Made by a program: the position numbers and the translations under genes. Under the pieces are notes generated by a model. That model saw nothing but the letters and a program-made list of their open reading frames with translations. It searched no databases and was not told the DNA's origin. A DNA stretch of 64,000 nt from Bacteroides oleiciplenus YIT 12058 (GTDB lineage Bacteria; Bacteroidota; Bacteroidia; Bacteroidales; Bacteroidaceae), in NCBI RefSeq assembly GCF_000315485.1, contig NZ_JH992941.1:620001-684000 (forward strand), in the 5' to 3' direction. Positions 8,240 to 16,971 of this stretch are shown piece by piece. Every line of letters starts with the position of its first letter. Position 1 is the first letter of the stretch.

Positions 8240-11218
8240 TTATTTGAAGCGGATATTCACACCTACGCTCAACTGTGTAGCCGAAGGATAGGCGCTGTTT
8301 GTATCTATACCCGGAGTCAGCCCGTTGGTGGCAACAGCCGAAGGGTCGTTGCCGGAATAACCGGTCAGCGTAAACAGGTTCTTGGCTGTCAGATAAACGC
8401 GCATTCCCTTGATGAACTTGTTCTCTTTCGGAGTGATGGTATATCCCAGAGTCAGATTATCCAGTTTGAAGTAATCGCCCTTTTCAAGAAAGAAAGAGGA
8501 GATGACACCGCCACCGGTAGTGATGTCTGCATCTTTCATATAAGCATCACGCAACACATTGTCCGTACCGCAACCTTTCAATCCCATACCGTAGCGGCGC
8601 ATATTGAAAATCTCGAAACCAAAAGCACCGTTGAACATCAGGCTCAGATCGAAGTTTTTGTAACGAACGGTATTGCTCCAAGAAAGATAAGAGGTCGGAG
8701 TACCATTACCGAGGTAGCGCTTATACTTCACGTCGGCCTTTGAAACCGGTACTTTTTCGTTCGTATCGGTATAAATCATCATTTCTCCATTCTCCACTCC
8801 GGCATATTCGTAACCATAGAACTGACCGATTTTGCTACCTTCTTCAACCCGGAAGAAGTATTCACTGGTACCTACACCCGGCTTCTGATAAAGTTCTACG
8901 TACGAAGCCTTGTACAGATTATTGGAGAGTTTATCCAGCTTAGTGGTTCCGTATGAGTAATTGATGCCGGAAGTCCATTCCACCGGAGTTCCCTTAAAGA
9001 TATCACCTTCCAGAGAGACTTCGAAACCACGGTTGATGGTGGTTCCCACGTTCACCAAGATGGTAGAGTAAATATAAGGAGGCTGCGGGGCAGTATAGTT
9101 ATAGAGCAAGTCGCGGGATTCACGATGGAACCACTCGGCAGAACCGCGTAATCTGTTCCACAAAGCAAAGTCAACGCCAATGTTCATACTGATACTCTTC
9201 TCCCAACCCAGTTTAGAGTTAGCATTCACCGAAGGAGCAAAACCTGTCACCCAGGCACCATCCATCAGATAGGTATCTGTTACGTTCAACTGGGCATTTT
9301 TGTGCGAGCCGTAAGTGGCGAGTGATTGGTAGCAATCGAAGTCCGAACGTCCGGTTACACCATAAGAAATACGAGGTTTCAGGCTCTGAACCACTTTTTG
9401 ATGATCTTTCAGAAAGCCCATGTTAGCCATTTCCCAGGCAAGAGAGAGGGAGGGAAAAGCACCCCACTTATGGTCTGCACCGAATTTTGTAGAACCTTCG
9501 TAACGGATAGAGGCGGAAGCAATCAACAGATTCTTCCAGTTGTAGTTGATACGACCGAAAACGCCAATCAGCTTGGCAAGAGATTTTCCGGTACCCATAC
9601 TTGCTTTACCTTTTGCCAGATAAGCGCCGCTGCCAAGGTCATTCCAGAGGATGTCATCGAAGTTGAAATCACTGTTTCCGGCTTGCAGACGCTCCCAGGT
9701 AGTTTGCTCGTAGTTATAGCCTGCCACTGCCTTGATACTGTGGTCCCCCAGGTCCAGTGAATAGTTACCCAGCCATTCCAAACGGGAAGTGTACCATTTC
9801 TGGTAAGTCACCTCTGCACGACCGTTATAACCGTTCCAATAAGATTCGCCGGCTGTAGAGGGGGTATAATAATGTTGTTTCAGGTCATTGTAGTGCAAAG
9901 AGTAGCTCAATGAAGTATTCAGCATTTGCTTCTCCGAGCGGATAAGATTGAGTTTTACCTCAGCCGTACCCATCAGGTAGACACGTTGACCGTTGTTATC
10001 TATTTCTTTCAGTTCCTGCACCGGGTTGCGGGCTCCGGTGGGGGAAGTGGGTTGGAAGTAAGTTCCGTCTGTATTGTAAAGGGGCATGGTGGGGTTCATG
10101 CTCAGAGCGGTATCGAACATACCGTCGTCACCCCATACCTCGTTGACGCGGCGGGCGTTAAGAGAACCGTTCAGTTCTACCAGTCCGTCCATCATTCGTT
10201 GGTTCAGGACAAAGCGTCCGCCAAATTCTTCGCGGCTGCTGTTCAGGTCGAGACCGGTTGCTTTCTTATAGTTGAAAGAAGCGCCATAGTATCCGTTCTT
10301 CGTGCTGCCGTCGATAGAAAGGTATTGGTTGTTATCGAAAGAGAAATCACGTAACAACAAGTCGTACCAATCAGTAGAATAGCCATAGTCCGTAGCACGG
10401 CGTGAACGACGGAATTCGTCGGCGCTCAATATGTCCGGACCACTCTTTGCCAGATTCACACCGAACCAACTATCATAAGTTACCTGGGCACGACCAGCCT
10501 CTCCGGCTCCCTTACGGGTGGTAATCAGAATAACGCCGTTGGCCCCACGTGTTCCGTAGATGGCAGCCGAGGCGGCATCTTTCAGTACGGTCATAGATTC
10601 GATGTCTTGTGCTGCCAGATTGCGGATATCACCGCCTGCCACACCGTCAATCACCACCAACGGGTCATTGGAAGCGGAAATGGAGGTTGCACCGCGAATC
10701 TGGAGGGAAGAACTTGCATTCGGATTGGCTGCCGCTGTGTTGTTTACGGTCAGGCCGGCTACTTTACCTGTCAGCATCTCCATAGGGTTATTCATGGAAC
10801 CTTGCAGAAACTTGGACCTGTCTACTTGCACAATGGAACTGGAAAGTTCTTTCTTGCTCAACGAGCCATAGCCCACTACTACCACTTCGTCCAGTGCCTG
10901 GGCATCTTCTGCCAGCACCACATTGATTTCAGTACGTCCGTTGCAGGGAATTTCTTGTGTCTTGTAGCCTATGAAGGAGAAGACAAGGACGGAAGAGGAC
11001 TTCACGCCCGACAAAGTATAGTTACCGTCAATATCGGTAATAATACCATTACTTGTACCTTTCACAGTTACGTTAGCCCCAATTACAGTTTCACCCGTGG
11101 TGTCCGTTACTCTTCCTTTCACGGTTAAATCCTGGGCAAAGGATGCCACTGCAAAAAGCAATCCGGTCATGAGAAGGAGAGACCGGCACAAACATAACTT
11201 TGTTCTTTTTACATTCAT
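8240..11218 (-). CDS. susC: SusC-like TonB-dependent oligosaccharide transporter
   Basis: About 992 residues from the ATG at 11218 (MNVKRTKLC). This start gives a clean signal peptide ending ASFAQ; the open frame reaches an ATG at 11275, but that adds a non-signal stretch. After the signal comes a carboxypeptidase-regulatory-like domain (LTVKGRVTDTTGETVIGANV), the TonB box region (ALDEVVVVGYG), a plug domain (LQIRGATSISASNDPLVVIDGV) and a 22-strand-type barrel ending in the SusC C-terminal signature. It imports maltooligosaccharides using TonB energy. It is first in the operon. Its upstream region is interrupted 286 nt away by an insertion sequence. Confidence 0.95.
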   Translation of the reverse strand: MNVKRTKLCLCRSLLLMTGLLFAVASFAQDLTVKGRVTDTTGETVIGANVTVKGTSNGIITDIDGNYTLSGVKSSSVLVFSFIGYKTQEIPCNGRTEINVVLAEDAQALDEVVVVGYGSLSKKELSSSIVQVDRSKFLQGSMNNPMEMLTGKVAGLTVNNTAAANPNASSSLQIRGATSISASNDPLVVIDGVAGGDIRNLAAQDIESMTVLKDAASAAIYGTRGANGVILITTRKGAGEAGRAQVTYDSWFGVNLAKSGPDILSADEFRRSRRATDYGYSTDWYDLLLRDFSFDNNQYLSIDGSTKNGYYGASFNYKKATGLDLNSSREEFGGRFVLNQRMMDGLVELNGSLNARRVNEVWGDDGMFDTALSMNPTMPLYNTDGTYFQPTSPTGARNPVQELKEIDNNGQRVYLMGTAEVKLNLIRSEKQMLNTSLSYSLHYNDLKQHYYTPSTAGESYWNGYNGRAEVTYQKWYTSRLEWLGNYSLDLGDHSIKAVAGYNYEQTTWERLQAGNSDFNFDDILWNDLGSGAYLAKGKASMGTGKSLAKLIGVFGRINYNWKNLLIASASIRYEGSTKFGADHKWGAFPSLSLAWEMANMGFLKDHQKVVQSLKPRISYGVTGRSDFDCYQSLATYGSHKNAQLNVTDTYLMDGAWVTGFAPSVNANSKLGWEKSISMNIGVDFALWNRLRGSAEWFHRESRDLLYNYTAPQPPYIYSTILVNVGTTINRGFEVSLEGDIFKGTPVEWTSGINYSYGTTKLDKLSNNLYKASYVELYQKPGVGTSEYFFRVEEGSKIGQFYGYEYAGVENGEMMIYTDTNEKVPVSKADVKYKRYLGNGTPTSYLSWSNTVRYKNFDLSLMFNGAFGFEIFNMRRYGMGLKGCGTDNVLRDAYMKDADITTGGGVISSFFLEKGDYFKLDNLTLGYTITPKENKFIKGMRVYLTAKNLFTLTGYSGNDPSAVATNGLTPGIDTNSAYPSATQLSVGVNIRFK

Positions 11219-11439
11219 ACTATTAGTTTTTAGATTAACAATCATTCTGTACGCCCACACTGTTTGAGGCGACATTGCAAATGTCTGTAAAAAGAAGAAG
11301 GTTGAAAAACGGAACTAAAGAAAATCTAAATAGTTAGAAGGGTCAAAACATTATATATCAGCAAGATAAAGTAAACAAAAAGCATTAAAAAACTAAATAG
11401 AAACAAAGAGAATAGGAGGAGAAAACAGATGGTTTTGAA

Positions 11440-11465
11440 GGGAAGAGAATGATAATTTAGCGGCG
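11440..11465. repeat. Left arm of outer inverted repeat around the IS
   Basis: The 18 bases AATGATAATTTAGCGGCG (11448-11465) are the exact reverse complement of 13230-13247; with mismatches the arms reach about 26 bases. Without the IS the arms would be some 70 bases apart, with the CCTCC..GGAGG palindrome between them. Confidence 0.75.
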
Positions 11466-11492
11466 TGATATGCGGAGTAACTTTATTCCCCT

Positions 11493-11504
11493 CCTCCCGG
11501 GAGG
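11493..11504. repeat. Left copy of IS target duplication
   Basis: CCTCCCGGGAGG, identical to 13185-13196. Because the 12-mer is a palindrome it is both a direct and an inverted flank. Restoring the empty site gives the 18-base palindrome CCTCCTCCCGGGAGGAGG. Confidence 0.8.
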
Positions 11505-11616
11505 TTGTGTAAAAAGTAAGAATCAAGTGTTCTTTGACATTTTGTATTAAAAAGGAAATGCTCTTTATCTCTTTATTTTGGAATTTCTATTGTTGTCCTT
11601 TGGCAAATGACCGCTA

Positions 11617-13095
11617 TTAGGTATACTTAATACCCCAATAGTGGACTTGTTGCAATAGTACCTGTATGCTTTGAATGTTAGTCACCCTTCTTAGGTTATA
11701 GCATGTTGCGTACAAATCTATTTCAGCCTGTACCTTTTCCTTTCCTCTGAGTAGGAGTGGTATTTGCCCCATCCAGTATTTAAGAGTTCCGAAGGGATGT
11801 TCTACCAATGTTTTTCGTAAATGTATAAGCGCTTTGTATTTCATCCCCTTACACTTCTTCATATACTGTCTTATGGGTTCGGCATCTGCCCTTCGGTAGA
11901 TAATCCGACCTTTTTTCGATGTGGTGCAGAACTTTATCAGGGGACAACCCTTGCAGTCTCTTCCCTGATATTTTCTATAAAGCTTTCCATGTTTACGAAC
12001 TTGCCTGTCTTTAATAGGTAATATCTTTTCTTGGGAGCATATATAATAGTCATTGTCTGCATCATAGGTAAAAAAGATTCCGTGCTCCCGATCTTCTTTA
12101 GGAGAATGGTCTCCTTCATTGAAAGGAACGGCAATCACTTTGCCTTCTTCTTCAAGGGCCAGGATCTGTTCTTCATTGGCATAACCGGTGTCGGCAACGG
12201 CTTGGGTTACTTCTACCTGAAGGTCTTCCTGCATGGCATGAATCGAAGATTGAAGGTCTTCAAAGTCATTCGGGTGGTCGGTAACCTGCATGGCACCTAT
12301 CAGATGATGTTGGGAATCTACCACTGATTGGACATTGTAAGCCGGAAGAAAACCGTTGCGGGTCTTCATCAGGCGAGCTTCGCGGTCAGAGGGAAAGCTT
12401 CTTTTGGAACCTTCATCCAGCATACGCTGTTTTTCCGCCTGAAGTTCTTCAACCTGTTGGCTCAAACGGGCTATCTTCTCCAGTAGGGAGCTCTCCACAC
12501 CGAGCTCGTCCGAGAGTTCGGATAATTGTTCCTGGGCTGTTTCCACCAGATCATTTTCATTAAGCTGGTGCAGATACTTCTCTAAACGGGAATCCAACAA
12601 GGCTAACTGTCGATTAATACCATCTAAAGTAAGACCGTCACGATTGGTATTGGCTTTGATTTTACTGCCGTCAACAGCTACCAATTTGCCTGAAATATAA
12701 CCGGAACTGACCAGAAAGCGGCGGAAATCAAGGCAACATTCATGAATGCCCGAAGTTTGTTTGGAACGGAAATCGGCAATAGTCTTATGATCGGGATGGA
12801 GATTACCCAGAAGCCAGATCAACTCCATATTACGCAGAGTCTCGCGCTCCAGTTTACGGGAAGAACTGATACTGTTTAAATAGCCGTAGACATACAGCTT
12901 GAGTAAAGTACCAAAGCTATAAGCCGAACGGCCTGTAGGACTGTTACCTTTATAAGATGAAAAATCAGGGTGCAATTTGATAAACTGATCGACAAAAACA
13001 TCAATCAGACGAACAGGGTTCTCACAAGAGATATAAGAATCTAAAGACTCGGGAAGAGTCAGTTGATTACGATCAAAAGGTTGAATATAGCCCAT
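11617..13095 (-). CDS. IS1182-family DDE transposase
   Basis: 492 residues from the ATG at 13095 (MGYIQPFDRNQLTLP). This start is chosen because the -7 element at 13121-13128 lies just upstream; an in-frame ATG at 13155 falls inside the terminal repeat. N-terminal DUF772-type domain (SYKGNSPTGRSAYSFGTLLKLYVYGY region), then the catalytic triad: D in VAVDGSKIKAN, D in AVADTGYANEEQ, E in LVEHPFGTLKYWMG. A coiled-coil-like stretch lies around 190-225. A zinc-knuckle-like segment (CKGCPLIKFC) is near the C-terminus, as in IS1182/IS5-type enzymes. The frame is complete, so the element may still move. Confidence 0.9.
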   Translation of the reverse strand: MGYIQPFDRNQLTLPESLDSYISCENPVRLIDVFVDQFIKLHPDFSSYKGNSPTGRSAYSFGTLLKLYVYGYLNSISSSRKLERETLRNMELIWLLGNLHPDHKTIADFRSKQTSGIHECCLDFRRFLVSSGYISGKLVAVDGSKIKANTNRDGLTLDGINRQLALLDSRLEKYLHQLNENDLVETAQEQLSELSDELGVESSLLEKIARLSQQVEELQAEKQRMLDEGSKRSFPSDREARLMKTRNGFLPAYNVQSVVDSQHHLIGAMQVTDHPNDFEDLQSSIHAMQEDLQVEVTQAVADTGYANEEQILALEEEGKVIAVPFNEGDHSPKEDREHGIFFTYDADNDYYICSQEKILPIKDRQVRKHGKLYRKYQGRDCKGCPLIKFCTTSKKGRIIYRRADAEPIRQYMKKCKGMKYKALIHLRKTLVEHPFGTLKYWMGQIPLLLRGKEKVQAEIDLYATCYNLRRVTNIQSIQVLLQQVHYWGIKYT

Positions 13096-13120
13096 AAAAT
13101 TAATCCTATTGTTATCAAAG

Positions 13121-13128
13121 CAAAGATA
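13121..13128 (-). promoter_or_regulatory. Transposase promoter, -7 element
   Basis: Minus-strand TATCTTTG (consensus TAnnTTTG) 26 nt before the transposase ATG. It points toward susC. Confidence 0.6.
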
Positions 13129-13184
13129 TAAAATCCTTTTTATACAATATGTCAAAGAACACTTGATTCTTACTTTTTACACAA

Positions 13185-13196
13185 CCTCCCGGGAGG
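13185..13196. repeat. Right copy of IS target duplication
   Basis: CCTCCCGGGAGG, the second copy of the palindromic flank of the insertion sequence. Confidence 0.8.
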
Positions 13197-13229
13197 AGGA
13201 GAATGAAGATACTATTGTCAATCGTCTAC

Positions 13230-13255
13230 CGCCGCTAAATTATCATTTATCTCCC
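13230..13255. repeat. Right arm of outer inverted repeat around the IS
   Basis: Partner of 11440-11465. It lies just after the susR stop codon in the direction of transcription, so the original structure may have been a susR terminator, a leader of susC, or the end of a small non-autonomous element. Confidence 0.75.
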
Positions 13256-13275
13256 AAGTTACTTTTTAATCATTA

Positions 13276-14931
13276 CTAACTGGCAAACGAACCGATTTTC
13301 ATCACCTCTTCCTCAAAATTATCCCGGTAGAGGGAACGGTTCTTCAACTTGGAACGATAAGTATAAATAGTAGTAATAGAGTAGCGCAGGAACCCTGCAA
13401 TCTTGGCACTGTCCGTAATGCCCAGTCGGATAAGGGCGAAAATACGCAATTCAGTAGTCAGCCGCTCATCCTGTTTAGGAATAATCTGCTCTTCGTCCGG
13501 TACCAATTCATTGAAGTGCTTCACGAAATCAGGGAAAATACTCAAGAACGAGTTATCAAAGTTCTGATAGAATTCTTTCAGCTCTTCATCGATGAAACGG
13601 GAAGATTTCAACGTTTTGTACAGTTCTTCCACCTTACCGGAAGCCGCCTGTTTATTCAGCATCCGCCGGTAACCTTCCAATTTATCAATATATACGGAGC
13701 AGAAGCCCATAAACCGCCCGACGTACTCCTCCTTAATGTGGTTCGCCTCCGTCAACGAATCATTTGTTTCATGCTGTTTCCGGTTCACCTCCGTCAACTG
13801 CTCATTCAGCCGCTTCAACTCCTCATTCATATCCAGCAATTCCTGTCGGGCACGGGCCAACTTCTTCATCTGACGGATTACGTACCACACAGCACATGCC
13901 AGAAACAACGTCAACAGACTTGTCACAATGAGGAAAATCTGCAATATCGCCTGATGGTTTTCCTTCTCTACCTGATAAGCGTGATCTATGACCGGAAGCA
14001 TTCGCGAAGCCTGCACATTCCGCAGACGGGCATTGTAGAAATTAGCATCTTCCATGCTTCGCTTCATATAAACATCCGCCCGTTGCAACTGTCCTTCTTC
14101 ATACAGCAATTCCGCCAATGCACGCAAAGAATTATTTTCCTTCACTACGCCGCGAATATCAGCAATCGCGCTCTTTATAAGATATTCTTTTTGCTTCTCC
14201 CGATGTCCCGTACTCTGATAGATAAACGCGAGAATAGATGTCACCACCGCATAATCACGCGTATCCGGCGAAAGTTTGTGATGATAGGCTTCCAGCATTT
14301 CTATGGCTTCGTCGCCTCTTCCTTGTTGCAAGAGTTCGGGGGTATAGGTAGTGACATACTGGTAGGACCCCTCCTCTACTATTTGCAGTACGGAATCGCG
14401 ATAAGTGTACAGCTTGTTCAGATATTCTATCTGATATTCGTCATCCATCGCATATTCTGCATGATAAAGGTAGATATCTTCGAAGGTGATGTAGTATTCA
14501 ATGAGTTGTTCTTTGGATAGTTGTTTGCTGTCAATAGACTTCAGTAATGCGACTCCTTCTGCATATAGGCCTGTTTTACCCAGGATACTTGCTTTCTTCA
14601 TTTTGGCTTCATTCAGCCAACCAGAATCATTGCATTGAAGGGCTATTTCTATATTACGGTTGATATAATGCCTGGCAGAATCGCAAATATAGGCTTCATA
14701 CTCATCATAAAGCTGCTGATTGATGCGATATTCCTCTGCAAGAGAAGTACGTTTTCTCGTCCGGAAACGCTCCTTTATCTGCTCGATACGTTTCAGCCGG
14801 GCCTGTTCATACTGAGCAGTATTCGCAATCGTCCTGTCCAGAACCACCAGTAAAGAGTCTATTTGTCCCTGCGCTTGCAGAAGACAACAGAGCAGCAAAG
14901 AGGTTACAAAGAGTAAGTATCGTTTTTTCAT
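13276..14931 (-). CDS. susR: SusR-like membrane-bound transcription activator
   Basis: 551 residues, close to SusR of B. thetaiotaomicron in length and design. Signal/anchor at 1-20, a helical TPR-like sensor region (about 30-320) expected in the periplasm, one membrane helix at 329-353 (LQIFLIVTSLLTLFLACAVW), a coiled coil at 355-400, and a C-terminal LuxR-like helix-turn-helix around 505-540 (LIRLGITDSAKIAGFLRYS..TIYTYRSKLKNR). This is the DUF6377 architecture. Known SusR senses maltose or longer oligosaccharides and activates sus genes. It is transcribed in the same direction as susC, but the IS now separates them. Confidence 0.88.
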   Translation of the reverse strand: MKKRYLLFVTSLLLCCLLQAQGQIDSLLVVLDRTIANTAQYEQARLKRIEQIKERFRTRKRTSLAEEYRINQQLYDEYEAYICDSARHYINRNIEIALQCNDSGWLNEAKMKKASILGKTGLYAEGVALLKSIDSKQLSKEQLIEYYITFEDIYLYHAEYAMDDEYQIEYLNKLYTYRDSVLQIVEEGSYQYVTTYTPELLQQGRGDEAIEMLEAYHHKLSPDTRDYAVVTSILAFIYQSTGHREKQKEYLIKSAIADIRGVVKENNSLRALAELLYEEGQLQRADVYMKRSMEDANFYNARLRNVQASRMLPVIDHAYQVEKENHQAILQIFLIVTSLLTLFLACAVWYVIRQMKKLARARQELLDMNEELKRLNEQLTEVNRKQHETNDSLTEANHIKEEYVGRFMGFCSVYIDKLEGYRRMLNKQAASGKVEELYKTLKSSRFIDEELKEFYQNFDNSFLSIFPDFVKHFNELVPDEEQIIPKQDERLTTELRIFALIRLGITDSAKIAGFLRYSITTIYTYRSKLKNRSLYRDNFEEEVMKIGSFAS

Positions 14932-14955
14932 GCTTACATACGTTTACGAACAGGG

Positions 14956-14963
14956 CAAAGATA
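14956..14963 (-). promoter_or_regulatory. susR promoter, -7 element
   Basis: Minus-strand TATCTTTG, 25 nt before the susR ATG. Confidence 0.6.
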
Positions 14964-15012
14964 TAAATTCCTGCCTTAATAACCATCCCACCTCTTTATT
15001 TTTAAAATAAAA

Positions 15013-15037
15013 GGGGCGCTGCATCTCGCGGCGCCCC
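15013..15037 (-). terminator. Intrinsic terminator of the sigma/anti-sigma unit
   Basis: GC-rich stem GGGGCGC / GCGCCCC with extra pairs inside, followed on the minus strand by TTTTATTTT. It lies between the anti-sigma stop and the susR promoter. Confidence 0.8.
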
Positions 15038-15150
15038 ATCTATCTTAGTTAGTTTTTATAAGAATTTGAGAGAATTGAAACTTCACAGCCTCAATTTGTT
15101 GTTTTAATAAAGCACACTAACTATATTTATGTTTAAAGCAAATGAAAATG

Positions 15151-15633
15151 TTATTTCTTCAATTCAACCTTCTTATCTACCCGTTGAAGACTATCCAGGA
15201 TCTGTTGTTCGTGGGTAATCGTTATATCACCGGAAAGAGCTACCGAAGGTGCGGTAATTTGTTTGCCAATCGTATCGGCAGCGGCTACTTCTTTCACATC
15301 ACTATAAAAAGAATGTTGCATCACATTCCCTAATGAAAGTACCACTGCCACTACTGCGGCGGCTTTGAACAGCGGAACGAAACGTGCAGTGAGCGTCAGG
15401 CGTTTCGCCTTCACCACCGGAGTTTCCACTTCTGCAAGCACGCGGGCATCAAAGTCTTCACCCAATCCCACTTCCTGTTGCAGTTGCTGATATACGAACA
15501 AATCTTTGTAACGGAGCAAATGCTCGGGAACGTCGCTTCCGTTGAAGAAAGTACGCAACTGCGCTTCTTCTTCGAGGGAAGTCTCGCACTGCCAGTAGCG
15601 TTCCAAGAGTTGTTCTATATATTTAAAGTCCAT
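15151..15633 (-). CDS. Small membrane protein, probable anti-sigma factor
   Basis: About 160 residues from ATG 15633 (MDFKYIEQLLERYWQ; ATG at 15639 also possible). The soluble N-terminus (ERYWQCETSLEEEAQLRTFF) looks like the sigma-binding helices seen in Bacteroidetes anti-sigma proteins. A single hydrophobic helix at about 90-107 (LFKAAAVVAVVLSLGNV) is followed by a short periplasmic tail. The start overlaps the end of the upstream sigma factor gene by about 11 nt, which supports a functional pair. Databases sometimes carry unrelated enzyme names for this family; no catalytic motif is visible here. Confidence 0.65.
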   Translation of the reverse strand: MDFKYIEQLLERYWQCETSLEEEAQLRTFFNGSDVPEHLLRYKDLFVYQQLQQEVGLGEDFDARVLAEVETPVVKAKRLTLTARFVPLFKAAAVVAVVLSLGNVMQHSFYSDVKEVAAADTIGKQITAPSVALSGDITITHEQQILDSLQRVDKKVELKK

Positions 15634-16132
15634 AACCATCTATATCTAAATACCGTTGTTTTACTTTCTGCCTCGCCCTGAAGAGGTTCACTTTTACCTG
15701 TTCCTCCGTTAAGTGCAGGACGACTGCAATTTCTTTATAGCTTTTACCCTCTATGTCCCGAAGCTGCATAATCAGCCGTTGTTTATCGGGAAGCTCATTT
15801 ACCAGACGGTGAATCAATGTCATTTGTTCCTTGTCCACCAGGCGGTCATAAGGGCTGGATGCTTCCGGAGCTTGTTCCATTTCCGGTGTCAGTTCCACGG
15901 TCTGAGCGTCTTTTCTCTCGCTGCGGTCTATCGCCAGATTCTTTGCTACTGTCAGGCAATAGGCTTCAATAGAACCGAACTTCGTCCACTCATCACGCTT
16001 GTTCCAGACTCTTATCAGTGTTTCTTGTACAACGTCCTCTGCCTCTGCCCTGTCGAAAGTAATCCGGAGAGCCAACCGAAAGAGTTTGTCTTTCAGAGGG
16101 AGAATGTCATTCCGAAAACTGATTTCTTGCAT
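15623..16132 (-). CDS. ECF-type RNA polymerase sigma factor
   Basis: 169 residues. Region 2 (RLALRITFDRAEAEDVVQET..RVWNKRDEW) binds core and the -10-like element. Region 4 (LPDKQRLIMQLRDIEGKSYKEIA, then EEQVKVNLFRARQKVKQRY) carries the helix-turn-helix for the -35-like element. There is no region 1 or 3, as expected of an ECF factor. It overlaps the probable anti-sigma gene. The target genes are not visible from this window. Confidence 0.92.
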   Translation of the reverse strand: MQEISFRNDILPLKDKLFRLALRITFDRAEAEDVVQETLIRVWNKRDEWTKFGSIEAYCLTVAKNLAIDRSERKDAQTVELTPEMEQAPEASSPYDRLVDKEQMTLIHRLVNELPDKQRLIMQLRDIEGKSYKEIAVVLHLTEEQVKVNLFRARQKVKQRYLDIDGYGL

Positions 16133-16193
16133 CTCTATAAATAATGACGGTTAAGTATATGGAAAGTTACAGTTACTCACTACTTTTTTTGAA

Positions 16194-16967
16194 TTATTTT
16201 TTGATGCGGGTTCCGCTACTCTCATTAATTGCTGACGCTAAGGTAATTACTACTTCCCCAACTCCCGCATTCAAAGCTTCAAAAGAATTCTCTAACTTCG
16301 GTATCATGCCTCCTTGAATAACGCCTTCCGCCACATATTGTTTGAATTCGGCAGGGGTGAGTTGTGGTATTACGCTGTCATCATCATTTTCGTCACGGAG
16401 CACACCTTTCTTCTCAAAGCAGAATACCAATGTCACGTCAAATAAAGTGGCAAGTGCCTTTGCCGTCTCTCCGGCAATGGTATCGGCATTCGTGTTCAGC
16501 AGATTACCCGCACCGTCGTGCGTCAGCGGAGCCATTACAGGTACTACTCCTTTATGAATCAGATCGCCCAGGAATTCTGCATTCACTTGCTTCACATCAC
16601 CCACAAAACCGTAGTCCACATCTTTCACCGGACGTTTTGCGGAACGGATGACGTCCATATCTGCGCCTGTCAGTCCCAACGCATTGACACCACGTGCTTG
16701 CAGACCGGCTACGATGTTTTTATTCACCAATCCGCCGTACACCATCGTCACTACTTTCAGTGTTTCGGCATCCGTAATGCGGCGTCCGTTCACCATCTGG
16801 CTTTCGATACCCAGTTGGGTAGCAAGTTTCGTAGCCGAGCGTCCGCCTCCGTGCACCAGCACTTTGTAGCCTTCAATAGCTGCAAAGTCATCCAACAACT
16901 TATGGAGGGTGGCTTCTTCCTCCACGATTTTGCCACCCACTTTAATTACTGTCAGTTTCTCTCTCAT
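16194..16967 (-). CDS. argB: Acetylglutamate kinase (ArgB)
   Basis: 257 residues, normal family length. Amino-acid kinase fold: KVGGKIVEE at the N-terminus, the VHGGGRSATKLATQLG acyl-glutamate/ATP site, GLTGADMD, and LLNTNADTIAGETAKAL followed by a C-terminal IQGGMIPKLENSFEALNAGV. It phosphorylates N-acyl-glutamate in arginine synthesis. In Bacteroides the pathway is known to run through N-succinyl-ornithine, so the true substrate may be N-succinylglutamate (inference). It starts 4 nt after speA, so the two are co-transcribed, linking arginine synthesis and use. Confidence 0.95.
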   Translation of the reverse strand: MREKLTVIKVGGKIVEEEATLHKLLDDFAAIEGYKVLVHGGGRSATKLATQLGIESQMVNGRRITDAETLKVVTMVYGGLVNKNIVAGLQARGVNALGLTGADMDVIRSAKRPVKDVDYGFVGDVKQVNAEFLGDLIHKGVVPVMAPLTHDGAGNLLNTNADTIAGETAKALATLFDVTLVFCFEKKGVLRDENDDDSVIPQLTPAEFKQYVAEGVIQGGMIPKLENSFEALNAGVGEVVITLASAINESSGTRIKK

Positions 16968-16971
16968 ATTC

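Larger units (their letters stand above)
11505..13184 (-). mobile_element. IS1182-like insertion sequence between susR and susC
   Basis: A 1680-bp element. Its ends are perfect 36-bp inverted repeats beginning TTGTGTAAAAAGTAAG (left 11505-11540, right 13149-13184), with imperfect pairing a few bases further in. It is flanked on both sides by the 12-base CCTCCCGGGAGG (11493-11504 and 13185-13196), which reads as a target duplication and is itself palindromic. It carries one intact DDE transposase gene. No terminator is visible between the transposase stop and the left end, so transcription could run out toward susC. Confidence 0.9.

Noticed and set aside
11326..11526. 66-codon hydrophobic open frame between susC and the IS
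   Set aside because: It crosses the IS boundary and the AT-rich susC leader; the content is mostly Leu/Phe from T-rich DNA.
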